Positions 40,020-50,090 of a stretch of DNA of 64,000 bases are shown piece after piece; within the stretch, counting starts at the first letter, position 1, and each line of letters starts with the position of its first letter. The position numbers were made by a program, and so were the translations under genes. Source of the stretch: Undaria pinnatifida. Taxonomy: Eukaryota; Sar; Phaeophyceae; Laminariales; Alariaceae. The stretch covers positions 9,762,692 through 9,826,691 of the forward strand of contig JABAKD010000006.1 of assembly GCA_012845835.1 (NCBI GenBank), read 5' to 3'. The notes beneath the pieces are model-generated. The model was not told where the DNA came from. It saw nothing but the letters and a program-made list of their open reading frames with translations, and ran no database searches.

Positions 40020-40960
40020 CAGTGGGGGTTGCGGTTTAAGATAGCGGTGTGCCATACCGACCAAAACTATCTTAAACACGTAGCTTTCCTAAATCAGTTT
40101 AAGATATGTTTATCTTACAGCGAGATTTTGGGTTAAAATAAACTTATCTATATCAGAACATATGGGTTTTAGAGAGCCCGGGCCTGGGGTCAAGAGCGCT
40201 TAAAGGGCAGGATGTTGCCGTTGTGCCTATTCGAAGTGTTGAAAGCGCATTTCGTATTGTTTACTCAATATTTACCGTGCGTTGCAGGGCCGACACGCAG
40301 CACGATCCTTCCTTGTAGCGTACTCGCGGAGTACATTAAAAAAAAAGTAAACTCGCGGAGTACATTAAAACAAAAGTAAATATAACGAAGAAACACCTGC
40401 GTGAGATGAGCTCACCAGGCTACGTAGAGTATATTGTCGAATGAATTGTTCTTCTTGGCAGGGTTATTCCAACATCTATACCCTGTAAGCAGCCAACATA
40501 ACACAGAGAGAGGTGAAGCAGCATGGGCATCACTTGTCGGGGTTGACACATCCGTGGCAAACACGTTGCATCTCGTTGTCGCCACGCGGGTCCGCCAAAC
40601 CGCAGATTCCATGAAGGTAGACTTGACAGACACGGCATCTGTAAGTCGTAAAGTTCGGAGGGCCCGGCGTGTGGGCCGGAACCACAGCGCACTTCGAGCC
40701 CGCGGCGCAGGGCATTGTGCTACATCCAGTAAAGCTGTGAGCTGTGTGTCTACCTTGTTCTGCTGTATGCCTACATGCCTACGGGTGGTAGTTACTCAGG
40801 GTTTCTAGGCTACAGGACTACACGGGCAGGCGGGGTTGGGGGTATGTTCGGTTTAAAATAATCGAAGTTCGGTTTAAGATAAGATGTGCTAAGCCATTTT
40901 TGACTCTCTTAAACACGTGATTCTCGTTAACCAGGCTATCTTAAACCGCAACCCCCACTG
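40020..40960. mobile_element. 941 bp TA-flanked element with perfect TIRs (Tc1/mariner or pogo-like)
   Basis: The ends CAGTGGGGGTTGCGGTTTAA... and ...TTAAACCGCAACCCCCACTG are a perfect inverted repeat of 25 bp (reaching ...GATAG / CTATC...), flanked on both sides by TA (40018-40019 and 40961-40962). A TA duplication is typical of Tc1/mariner-superfamily transposons including pogo. GGTTTAAGATA-type motifs recur just inside both ends, as expected for transposase-binding sites. The interior has no transposase but has a small zinc-finger-like ORF. Two GTAAACTCGCGGAGTACATT-type direct repeats (40322-40380) lie inside. Confidence 0.75.
40530..40715 (-). CDS. Small zinc-finger-like ORF inside the 941 bp element
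   Basis: The 61-codon ORF reads M-P-C-A-A-G-S-K-C, then Y-R-C-R-V-C, then L-H-G-I-C-G, then E-M-Q-R-V-C-H-G-C-V, and stops at TGA (40530-40532). The C-x-x-C ... H-x-x-C ... C-x-x-C layout (with an earlier Cys pair) resembles a PHD-like or other treble-clef zinc finger. It may be part of a transposon protein whose other exons are lost, or a captured host exon. There is no promoter evidence. Confidence 0.4.
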   Translation of the reverse strand: MPCAAGSKCAVVPAHTPGPPNFTTYRCRVCQVYLHGICGLADPRGDNEMQRVCHGCVNPDK

Positions 40961-40962
40961 TA

Positions 40963-41930
40963 GTCTAAATAATTGAAAAAAAAAATAACATTAAACTGGT
41001 TCGGAGCTCACGATACGAACGTAGCGATATATCTACTCTGGTACTTATGATGCAGTAGCAGCCACGGAATAAGTTGCGGTTCGACGAGACGAATCGTTTC
41101 TCTGTATACATAAGGTTCATGTTATTTCGGTTTAAGGTACTTTTAATCAATATCGATTCCCAATTTTACAGGGCCATTGGAAACTGAACTCCTTCCAAAA
41201 TCGATCACAAAGCTCATCGAGCACAACGCCTACCCGCAATGCTAGACGTTTTCCAACACAAGGGCGAAAAGGTGACTGCTTCATCATCAAAAAATTTATA
41301 TATTCAACTTGTAAAGTCTATATCAGCACTAGGAACTGCGTTGACTTCATGCTGCGGAAATAAATGCCTGTCTGTATGCATCCTTTGCACTCGATGCTCT
41401 GTTCAATCTGTTTTCAATCGCATGCACCCACCGAAAACAAACGTAACTGCTGTGTGCTCACGTTTGCTTCGCTCCATGTATACCTGTGCCTCCCCCCTCG
41501 CGCGAAAACCAGCCTTCCAATCGCGTTGCAGATTGCACGAACGAGTGGCTGATGCATGTACATACCTGATTTTGTGTATCCAGAGCTCTTCGTTCTAACT
41601 AGACTAATAGAAAATAAAAAACCCTCCAAAACAGCAAACAAACGTGAGTGGAGAAAAATATATGCGCTCCTCACCCCGTTCCCAATCGACGCCCTCCCAG
41701 AACCACCCTCTCCCGCCCCCCTTCCATTGGAATAACCAATAATATCTGTAATAATTCACGTTTGCTTTGCTTTTTCTCGTACCGTGATTGCTTATCCAAG
41801 CGCGCGTAGCGTTTCGAAGATGGCCTACTTGTAGGAAACGCCAGGCGTGCGGTCTCCTGGCGCGTCCGTGCGGGTATATTTGTGTAATGTAGAGCATTGC
41901 TTTCGGGAGCTCGATATATATAAAACAGCT
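40963..41930. other. Intergenic, nothing assigned
   Basis: The plus-strand ORF at 41239-41598 (119 codons) has many Cys but no regular pattern. I see no repeat family, apart from a stray TTTCGGTTTAAGGTA near 41126 that resembles the inner motif of the neighbouring TA-flanked element. Confidence 0.35.
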
Positions 41931-42545
41931 CCCAGAACCATCCATGCCTCTGCTGCAATTTATCTCACCCCCCCCCCCCCCCCCCCAACGCCCCCTCCTT
42001 CCCCACCACCCGCACCATCGCCTGGACATAGCACGACGCGTATAGCAAACCCCTACATCCATGCGACCCAAAGATGTTTAAAAACCCTTTCGCCCCCTCC
42101 CCCCCCCCCCCCCCCCCCCCGCCCACCCCCTCGAACGCTCCGCCCTCTCAATAGTTTTTACGCACGGATTAAGCTGCCACCCCCCCCCTCCCCCTCTTGA
42201 CCGAAACCGGGCCCCCACGCCCGGTAAACCTAAGCCCTCCCCTCCCCGGGGTTATTCGACTTACAAGATTAACTTACAAGATTCAACACTTGATAAACTG
42301 GTGCATCACCTTCCGCAGCTGTTAGATTTTGTCCCTCTACAGAACGGGCTCTAACGTGCTCGCGCACGGACTGACTAACATCACCCTGTTGACCCTGATA
42401 GCTACACTGTAGTTGCAAGGGGAGTCGCGGACCTATATCCTTAATGAGGACAACACAACCCGTAATACGCGCGATCGGAGTATCACGCACAGCTTGCAAA
42501 GATGAGTTTCGACAAATCAACCAACAGCTGAATGAAGTGTATTTC
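41931..42545 (+). repeat. Family H/E element
   Basis: It starts with the H block (GAACCATCCATGCCTCTGCT, poly-C, CACCCGCACCATCGCCTGGA), followed by two poly-C tracts, CCCTCGAACGCTCCGCCCTC, TTATTCGACTTACAAGATTA (duplicated), and the E right end to GATGAGTTTCGACAAATCAA and a mutated CAGCTG terminus. The long Gly-rich antisense ORF over it is composition driven. Confidence 0.65.
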
Positions 42546-42774
42546 AATATTTAGAGTAAGAGGAAATATCGGGAATAAGACACATAGTCACGCGGTATCG
42601 GGTTTTTCGTGACAACCCACAAAAAGTTCTCTTATATCCGTACTCTCTCTCATATCTAATCTCTTTTGTCGTAGTCATTACTACTGCTGTTGCGAGTAAA
42701 ACCAACCCAACCATTTCTCTTGTATTTGTACTTTCTCTTATACCAATCCTCTATTTTTTTTTCAGTTTTTTTTA

Positions 42775-43070
42775 CTCACACTCTACTTTCCAGCTTCTGG
42801 ACAAGCCGTGGTCACAGGTGTCGTTCCTTCTCCCCCCCGGTTCTTGCCTTCAATTTTTCTCGCGCATAGAGTTCAGCAATCCCACTGCTCGTCGATTTTT
42901 CAACGAAAGTGTTGCTAACTCACGCTCTCGCGCTTTCCGCAAGTCAATTTGTGCACAAGAAAAAGTCACAACGAATTTATACGATTATGCACTCGGCGGA
43001 CCTCGAACTCACGAAACTGACCTATACCAGGCTCGAGGATAACCTGATACGCCACCGGGGCGACCGGCCC
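42775..43070 (-). mobile_element. tRNA-derived SINE, copy 3
   Basis: On the minus strand it begins CCGGTCGCCCCGGTGGCGTA with box A-like TGGCGTATCAGG and box B-like GAGTTCGAGGTCC, then the body CTTGTGCACAAATTGACTTG, GCGCGAGAGCGTGAGTTAGC, GGGATTGCTGAACTCTATGC and the 3' part GACCACGGCTTGTCCAGAAG. It is full length and inverted relative to the next copy, 140 bp away. Confidence 0.7.
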
Positions 43071-43208
43071 CATATATCGTAGCCACTACATACTGCTGTT
43101 GTGTATAATAGCAGCCCATTTTTTTCTTAAATATCTGACCTAATAATATTAACATCTCTTACATCGATTATCTTACATCGTAGCCTTATCTGTGTGGTCT
43201 ATCGGTCA

Positions 43209-43530
43209 GACGGTCGCCCCGGTGGCGTATCTGGTTATCCTCGAGCCTGGTACATACAGGTCAGTTGCGTGAGTTCGACCCCCCCTGTTTGCATACTCGT
43301 ACAAATTCGTGGGGACTATTTCTTGTGCACAAATTGACTTACTTGCAGAAAGCGCGAGAGCGTGAGTTAGCAACACTGGATGAAAATTCGACGAGCAATG
43401 GGATTGCTGAACCCTATGCCCGAAAAAAAAAGGCAAGAACGGCGGAGAGAAGGGAAAGGCATCTGTGACCACGGCTTGTCCAGAAGCTGGAAAGTAGATG
43501 TGTGTGACAAAAAACAACAAAACAAACAGT
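43209..43530 (+). mobile_element. tRNA-derived SINE, copy 4
   Basis: It begins ACGGTCGCCCCGGTGGCGTA, with box A TGGCGTATCTGG and a box B region GAGTTCGACCCCC. The body and 3' end match the other copies, and the tail is A-rich (GACAAAAAACAACAAAACAA). Full length. Confidence 0.75.
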
Positions 43531-43544
43531 ACCATATATGCTGT

Positions 43545-44530
43545 CTTAATGTTTTTGGGGCTTCTAAAGGCCGTCACAAGCTAGCGTAACGCCGCCCTGA
43601 CTTCTTCGCTTTGTAGTGCTCTCTCTTCAGTGTCATCGACGTTCTTGATACCCTCTATGGGCCCAATGCCGTACCAGGCATTTAATTTAGTCAGTTCTTA
43701 AGGTCTGTCTTTCGCAAGTACTTCGTTTCATTTTCCTTGCCCCTCTGTTGCTTGTCTTTCCTTTCATTTCATTCTTCGCTTTGTTGAAAACTCCTATTTT
43801 TACTTAACTTTCCTCTTTCTCTCATTTGTTTCTATATAATACCGGTCGCCCCGGTGGCGTATCAGGTTATCCTCGAGCCTGGTATAGGTCAGTTTCGTGA
43901 GTTCGAGCCCCGCCGAGTGCATACTCGTATAAATTCGTTGGGACTTTTTCTTGTGCACAAATTGACTTGCGGAAAGCGCGAGAGCGTGAGTCAGCAACAT
44001 TCGATGAACAATCGACGAGCAGTGGGATTGCTGAACCCTATGCGCGATAAAAATTGTAGGCAAGAACCGGGGAGGAGAAGGGATGACACCTGTGACCACG
44101 GCTTGTCCAGAAGCTGGAAAGTGAAAGTGTGCTAAAAAACAAAAAACAAAAAAAAAATATATATATATACTTTTGCGACTGGCTTCAGTTTGACGTGCGT
44201 AGACGTAGTAATATATACTTCGGAGTACTACAAGTAGTGTAATTTACGTGGTAGTCTTTCAAAGGGTGACAAATGGTAGAGTCGGTATTTCCAGACGCGA
44301 GTAGTGAGAGGTATGGACCAGTGTGGACCCGGCATATCGTAGGCTGATTCCTATTTTTACTTTCATATGTTTCTGGTAAAGGCATGAATTGCGTCCGATG
44401 TGATATACGCGTGTCCCACCTTTGGTTTGCGATTATTCTCTGGGGTAATCTTCAGCTCCAGAGTGACTGGAGCCTGTCCTGTGACCAAGGCTTTGATTTT
44501 GGTGAGAACAACAACAACAACAATATCAAC
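43545..44530 (+). mobile_element. LINE 3' region split by a SINE
   Basis: 43545-43800 matches the LINE 3' UTR start (TAAAGGCCGTCACAAGCTAG; GGGCCCAATGCCG; CAGTTCTTAAGGTCTG) and 44300-44530 its end (GGACCCGGCATATCGTAGGC; GAGTGACTGGAGCCTGTCCT; GATTTTGGTGAGAACAACAA). The SINE at 43843-44150 lies between. The (AAC)n tail is in turn interrupted by a family C element. Confidence 0.65.
43843..44150 (+). mobile_element. tRNA-derived SINE, copy 5 (best copy)
   Basis: The head CGGTCGCCCCGGTGGCGTAT contains box A TGGCGTATCAGG (43855-43866) and box B GTTCGAGCC (43901-43909), 34 bp apart, the spacing of a tRNA internal RNA polymerase III promoter. The tRNA-unrelated body is about 180 bp, with the 3' block GACCACGGCTTGTCCAGAAG, then CTGGAAAGT and a tail of AAAAAAC units. 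It has no ORF and would depend on a partner LINE for movement. Confidence 0.8.
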
Positions 44531-44812
44531 AACAAAAGACCCAGGCTACGGTAGGGGGGTCCCTTTTTGGGCCTTGAATTTCAGTGACTAGGGGTCACTC
44601 GCGCGAGTGACCCCTTCGTTCTTTTGCGATCTTACTTCTCCTTCGTGTATTATATTGACGAAATCAATCCGCAATGCAAAGGTAATCTAAGCTGCTCCAA
44701 AACAACTGCCTAAACCGTTTTCATCCGCGAGGTACAGAGTCACTCGTGCGAGTGGCTCAAACACACCAGTGAAAACGGGGGGACCCCCCCTACCGTAGCC
44801 TCGGTCAAAACC
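44527..44812. mobile_element. Family C MITE, copy 5 (best copy)
   Basis: GACCCAGGCTACGGTAGGGG and CCCCCTACCGTAGCCTCGGTC are the inverted ends. A perfect palindrome of 24 bp with core GTCACTCGCGCGAGTGAC lies at 44591-44614. GAGTCACTCGTGCGAGTGGC and CACACCAGTGAAAACGGGGG lie near the right end. It is inserted in the (AAC)n tail of the LINE, with AAC-type sequence on both sides. Confidence 0.8.
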
Positions 44813-44879
44813 AACAACCACAATACAACAACAAAAACTAAAGACGACAACATTAAACAACAACAACAACAGCAGTGAC

Positions 44880-44890
44880 TACCACTACTT

Positions 44891-44952
<62 letters not shown>

Positions 44953-45015
44953 GCTACTACTACTACTACTACTACTACTACCACTACTACCACTACTGCT
45001 GCTGCTGCTGCTGCT
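44880..45015. repeat. (ACT)n microsatellite
   Basis: About 130 bp of ACT/CTACTA trinucleotides with a few CTG interruptions grade into (GCT)n at the right. It follows the LINE (AAC)n tail remnant and precedes a SINE. The poly-Thr ORF is an artefact. Confidence 0.9.
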
Positions 45016-45039
45016 ATACTACAACAATCCTGTCTCCCG

Positions 45040-45310
45040 GGTGTGTGCCAGGTTATCCTCGACGCTGTTACTTCGTCAGTTTCTCGAGTTCGAGCTTCAC
45101 CGAGTGCGTACTCGTATTAATTCGACTTGCGGAAGGCGCGAGAGTGTGAGTTAGCAACACTCGATGAATAATCGACGGGGGATGGGATTTTTAAACCCTA
45201 AATTATGCGCTGTTAAAATTGAAGGCATGAACCGGGCGGAAGGGGGAACACGGCACCTGTGACCACGGCGTTTCCCGAAGCGCGGGAAAGTAAAACTCTG
45301 TGAAAAAAAA
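45040..45310 (+). mobile_element. tRNA-derived SINE, copy 6 (head truncated)
   Basis: From CCAGGTTATCCTCGACGCTG and GAGTTCGAGCTTCACCGAGT through GCGCGAGAGTGTGAGTTAGC, AACACTCGATGAATAATCGA to GTGACCACGGCG and CGGGAAAGTAAAACTCTGTG with an A-rich tail. The first bases including box A are lost and the LINE-recognised 3' block is altered. Confidence 0.65.
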
Positions 45311-47275
45311 CAAAAAAAGTATATAGTCTACACTTGTAAAGTTTCAAACAGGCTCGCAACTGAAACGGACCCGCTATTACAACACAAATTTAGCTTTACA
45401 AGATTTTACGTATACGCAAAAAAAAAATATATTCTAATGCGAGGAGTGAGATATGATTTTAGGTGCAACTGATACGTATATACATAAACGATACGTGTAT
45501 CCCATGAATACTCTACAGAGAACGGTAGGGTACGTCAAACGAGAGTTGTGGTCTCCAAATAAATCGTGTCTATATTTTTCAAGTGCAATCTAACCGGCAG
45601 TGTACGGGACACCCGCACTATGAAATATTAGTGTACATATTTCAAATACCTGGTGCACTTCTATCGAGTATCATTAATTATGTTGGCTGCACTCCTGTTA
45701 GCACACAAGGACAGCATTCAACCGGCACTAAGTGAGGACCCCCTGGTGGCAACCTTACTACTGATGATATTCACTTGTTCCAAGCATTTTCGTTTTATAG
45801 TAAATAGTAGTGCGGTGGAGGGTGCTTCTCCACTACCCAGTATACCCTGTCAGGCGTTGTTGTTCTCTCACCTTGTATAGCGCCCCTTCCCAGCATCTCA
45901 GGGGCTCTATCTCGGCTTTAACGCTTATACCTCTCCTAGTGGTAACCCGTCTGCATCATCTCCCACAACTTGCCCTGCTGCTGCGTGAGAAAGTGCGGGG
46001 GAGAATAAAACGGCCCAGGCCCACCAGATTAATAGGTAAGTGGCTGGTCGTTGATGTCCCTGCTTCCCCCATGTCGTTGTACCATGATCTGCGTCTCAGA
46101 AGAGAATTTAAGTATACTCCACTCAATATGGACATGTTGTGTCTTCGCCCTTCGTGTGCTCCGAAGGAACGTGAGGACGGGGTTCAGGGGGTATTGAAGA
46201 GGTTGCTGGACACGTCGCGTCTCTCGCCAGCACGCCAGGTAGACAGGTGCAGGCGTGTGCGCACCAACTGCGTAGTAGCTTTCAAGAAGTTGCCGTCGTG
46301 CGAGTAGAAGCTTTCGAGCAACTCTGAGTTCTACGGTGGCACGACATCATTAATATCGGCAATGTCCCCTTTATTCATCGTGGTGTGCATAGACTATATC
46401 CCTAGCTATTCATAGTGAAACACTAACATTCTGGGCAAATTTGCAAGGACCTGTAGAGACGGGTGTATTTCGATTTTCAAGTTTGTTGATGCTAAGGTTT
46501 CTATGCTTTGTCCGGAGCCGTAGTTAATGGATGCAGCCCTATTTATTTTCGATGGTATTGCCATGACTACTGCATGACGTTGCCGAAATAGAGACCGCTC
46601 GAGTTGGCCAAAATCCGGACGTGAACTTGAACACGATCATGGACGAGCGTTGGGAACGTGACACCTTCAACTCGCCATGGACTCTAGGAATCGTACGGTT
46701 GCGCGGGGTAGGTTTAAGTTGGAACACGTTTAACATAACACTTCTTCAGCTACTTGACAGGCAGGCGTCAGCCTTTCGACCCTTTTCCACTGTGCCAGTT
46801 GGTCTGAATGGAAATCGAAGGTCGTGAAGTACTTCGCACTACGGTTGGAACCAGGGGTCAACAGCTCCGTATATAAACTCTTGGTATGAGGAGACACAGA
46901 CATCACCTACCGCGAGCGCCTCTTGCTGTTGACAAGCACAACGAATTCGACACGACAAGTCTACGAGGAAAAAAAGTGGTACAATTTTCTCTCCGTAAAA
47001 GTTTAGCCGTGTAGCCGGGCGGGGAACGGGGGGAGCAGCCTGTTTAGCATCCCCGGGTCTGATGTACACGTAGGGAGGGAGAAGGACAAAATTATATAAA
47101 GACAACGAAGCGTGCAAAAATGGGAACAACAAGTATTGACCTGAAATTCGTCGAACTCACGGCCTGCGTCCTTGAATCTTTTTTTATCAAATATAGTCTT
47201 TAGTACGAAGACAACGGAAAGGACAATCGGAAGGGATGGCGAAATAGACCAACACAGTTAATCTGGCGTCATATA
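45311..47275. other. Intergenic, one unassigned ORF
   Basis: Apart from the ORF at 45810-46307, I see nothing I can name. At 47140-47210 a short stretch (TGACCTGAAATTCGTCGAAC and TCACGGC, followed by ATATAGTCTTTAGTA) also occurs at 39909-39965 and may be another family E-like end. Confidence 0.35.
45810..46307 (+). CDS. Unassigned 165-codon ORF
   Basis: This is the longest ORF outside known repeats. The predicted product is basic, with segments such as L-L-L-R-E-K-V-R-G-R-I-K-R and a C-terminal R-C-R-R-V-R-T-N-C-V-V. I recognise no domain. The ATG lies in a Trp/Cys-rich, low-quality start. The frame could be open by chance: the length is not extreme for 64 kb at this base composition. A possible donor (GGTAAGTG at 46034) lies within it, so only part may be coding. 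Confidence 0.2.
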   Translation: MRWRVLLHYPVYPVRRCCSLTLYSAPSQHLRGSISALTLIPLLVVTRLHHLPQLALLLREKVRGRIKRPRPTRLIGKWLVVDVPASPMSLYHDLRLRREFKYTPLNMDMLCLRPSCAPKEREDGVQGVLKRLLDTSRLSPARQVDRCRRVRTNCVVAFKKLPSCE

Positions 47276-47410
47276 TGGTCCTAAATCCTCAATGAGGACA
47301 CATTATAACCCGTAATATACGCGCGATCGGTGTATCACACACAGCTTGCAAAGATGAGTTTCGACAAAATCTTCGATCTCACAGCTGGAGTGTATTTTCA
47401 TTTTTTATAA
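47276..47410 (+). repeat. Family E right-end fragment
   Basis: CCTCAATGAGGACACATTAT, GCGCGATCGGTGTATCACAC, ACAGCTTGCAAAGATGAGTT, TCGACAAAATCTTCGATCTC and CAGCTGGAGTGTATTTTCAT are nearly consensus. Only 135 bp remain. Confidence 0.7.
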
Positions 47411-48317
47411 TATACCTGGTATTTTTTTTCAGGCATCACCTCAACCCCCGGTGACTTCCGGTGGTAAACGACGTGGTCAAAGGTGTCTTCCTATCAAAGC
47501 AAGAATGGTGGTTCGTGGTGCTGTAGTGAGAGATCATGTGTTTGTTGTGCTGGCTCAGCATTCAGTATTTTGGCTTCGTGTTTTCAGGGTATATATTGTT
47601 GGCAGCAGAAGAACATGGGCCGTTGCTTGCGTATATTCAGCAAAGTGGCGTCTCCTTGTGAAAAGAGAAGGAACGCGATTTTGGCGGGTTGGCATACTGC
47701 TGTGTACCCTATTTTTTAAGACCAAGTAAATCGGTCTGTCACGAAGAAGAAACTTCTTAGAATTAGTATGGGATTATATTTACGGGATACTAAACGGTTG
47801 AAGATCGTAGCAGACACGAGACCACCTATGTTGGCTTGGCACGGGGTGGTCTTGAACTGCTGTATATTTACCGAGATCGCACCCCGACACAGAAGGGACC
47901 TGTTGCTATAATGCTGCTATTTATTAATGGTACCACATTAGTTGCTTGGACAGCAATGGCCAGATATTTAGTTCTAGTGATTTGGGTGTTGCTCCCGCCT
48001 CCTTTTCCGGCATATCTGTAGAATGCTTTACAAGTCTTATAGTCTAATAAAGAATACACTCAAAGTTATAATTTACCTGGTATCACGAATAATTAGGTTG
48101 GAAGCAACACACGTCACACGTCGTGTTTTTTCACGACTTGTTCCGCGTTTTTGCCATCCCACATTGTACACGTTTTTTTTCTTTCGCTCGGATCTGTGTC
48201 TGTAAAACCGAACAACCAACACAATTTTTTAAAACAACAATGTCAACTGACTGTAAGTAGCCTACAAATCGCAACTATTTACTACTACTGTCGTACATTA
48301 CCGAACGTTGTTGTGTG
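47411..48317. other. Intergenic, nothing assigned
   Basis: ORFs of 60-92 codons overlap with no motif. No repeat family is recognised. Confidence 0.35.
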
Positions 48318-48319
48318 TA

Positions 48320-48486
48320 CAGTCAACCCCGCTCGTAGTAAGGAAACTCCCTGCTTTAAGGACTACTTTTTTTCCCAGACCGAGGGGGCCGACAGACAGT
48401 ATAAATACAGGGGTATACACTGTCAAGGACGAAACCCCGCTTTTTTTCAACGAAAACCATGTGCGTCCTTAAAGCGGGGTTGACTG
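48320..48486. mobile_element. 167 bp pogo-like MITE
   Basis: CAGTCAACCCCGCTCG at the left and an imperfectly matching AGCGGGGTTGACTG at the right are terminal inverted repeats, flanked by TA on both sides (48318-48319, 48487-48488). CAGTC-A/G-A-C-CCC-type ends with a TA duplication are characteristic of pogo/Tigger elements. The second inner block (TTTAAGGACTACTTTTTTTC and GCGTCCTTAAAGC) is also partly inverted. Non-coding. Confidence 0.75.
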
Positions 48487-48739
48487 TACCATTTCCTGCG
48501 AGGTGTTTTCTGTAGTTTAGCTGTTGTACCTGGTCCATAACTGGGAATTTGTTACTAATTAAATATCAAAGCGCTATATGGTGTTTTGTGTATGTGTTTA
48601 AATTAGTAAAGCTGGTATTTCCAACCGTGTGACATTCAGCGCAACCGGTGTCCGCGCATGCTCCCTGCCAGAAAACCGAATAAGATCTCCGGTCACCGAC
48701 GGAATTGAAAGACGGACACGCACATGGCAGACAGCAGAT

Positions 48740-48815
48740 ATTATAAAAAATGAAAAAACACTCCAGCTGTGAGATCAAAGATTTCGTCGAAACTCATCTT
48801 TGCAAGCTGTGATAT
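48740..48815 (-). repeat. Family E end fragment
   Basis: TATAAAAAATGAAAAAACAC, TCCAGCTGTGAGATCAAAGA, TTTCGTCGAAACTCATCTTT and GCAAGCTGTG are the family E terminus in reverse. Confidence 0.7.
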
Positions 48816-48927
48816 ATCATACGTGCTGCTGTACAGCAGTGCAGCAATAACACTCTTGTTTTTTTAACTTGCAACGCCATCACAACGAGTGATAAAGTAG
48901 AACATGACAAGGTGGAACATTATCAAG

Positions 48928-48945
48928 CTGTTGTTGTCATTGTTG

Positions 48946-49012
<67 letters not shown>

Positions 49013-50090
49013 CTCACATTAAGTCGCATAATCAAGTCTGTGGTGACAGCACAGGCTCCAGTCACTCTTGGGCTGAGGAATACCTCAGGGAAAACACACA
49101 CACAATCCAAGGTGGTACACGCGTATGTATATCACAGCTGACGCAATTCATGCCTCCACCAAAAACATATATAAAAGTGAAATCGGGAGTCAGTCTATGA
49201 TGTGTTAGGTCCATGCCGGTGCATACGTCGCATTACTCACGCCTGCAGAAACCAACTATTCCGATTGCAACCCAACGAAGACTACCACGTATGTATTACG
49301 CTTAGTATCTATCACTACGCATACGCACGACAGGCGTAAGTCAATTGGAGAAAGAAACATAAAAAAAACATAAGATAAAGGAAAGGAAATTAAACAGAAG
49401 AAAGTTAAAAAAACGAAAAAGGCAAGAAAAGAGAAGAAAAAGACAAGAAAAGCAAGGAAAGACAAGACAAGAAGAGGGAGCAATGCAAGCAAAAAAACAG
49501 GAAAAGAAGAAAGAAAAAGAAAAGAAAGAAAAATGCCATACTAGCAGACCCTAGGAACTGACTAAGGATGGCATTGGGCTAACAGAGGGTATCACGCCCA
49601 TCATCAATGGCAACTGGGAGAGAACGCAATATGGCGAAGCAGTGAGGGCGGTCTTATGCTGTTTTGTGACGGACATTGGAAGGCCAACAACTTTCAATAC
49701 GATGATGGCCCAACCCAGACTTCAGTCTCTTGGGCATGGCGCTCCCCCTTCCCCCCCTCCCCCCTTCCTCCCTTTCCCCCTCCCTCTTCCCCCCGTCCCC
49801 CAGTCACCCCCCCCGCCCCCCCACCTTCCCCCTATTCCTGGCCGCTTAGAGATGCCAACGGTGGATGGCGCTGCCGCATCCTGTGTCCGGCGCTCTGCAG
49901 CTTCGCGTCTCTCCGTTTCATGCCAATTCCGCATAAACAACTCGGCTCCCTCCTCTACTCTTCGAAACCATCTGCCAGCCTTCTGCGCAGCCTTTCGCCA
50001 TCCTTCAAATTTCATTCCAAAGACCGACATATCCAAGCCACTATACTGCAGCACACACCAGACAAATTCCAAGAATAAAATTCGAAATGA
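48928..50090 (-). mobile_element. 5'-truncated LINE with long (AAC)n tail
   Basis: Read on the minus strand, 50090 to about 49740 codes for the RT-protein tail: M-S-V-F-G-M-K-F-E-G-W-R-K-A-A-Q-K-A-G-R and W-F-R-R-V-E-E-G-A-E-L-F-M-R-N-W-H-E-T-E, then Gly/Arg-rich sequence over C/G tracts. The 3' UTR follows with CTTGGGCATGG-type sequence, the CTAGGGTCTGCTAGTATGGC block and a CT-rich part. It ends GCGACTTAATGTGAGAACAA and an (AAC)n run that appears on the plus strand as GTT repeats at 48938-49012. The same tail segment occurs at 35880-36060 (plus), so the frames are mutually confirming. Catalytic domains are missing. Confidence 0.72.

Noticed and set aside
41604-42071. 155-codon minus-strand ORF
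   Set aside because: It reads through a family H block and poly-C tracts; Gly-rich by composition.
43843-43920. Possible tRNA gene
   Set aside because: Box A and box B are present, but the same head recurs at the start of several SINE copies and no full cloverleaf is evident; it is a SINE head.
44875-45120. Poly-Thr ORF
   Set aside because: Translation of the (ACT)n microsatellite.
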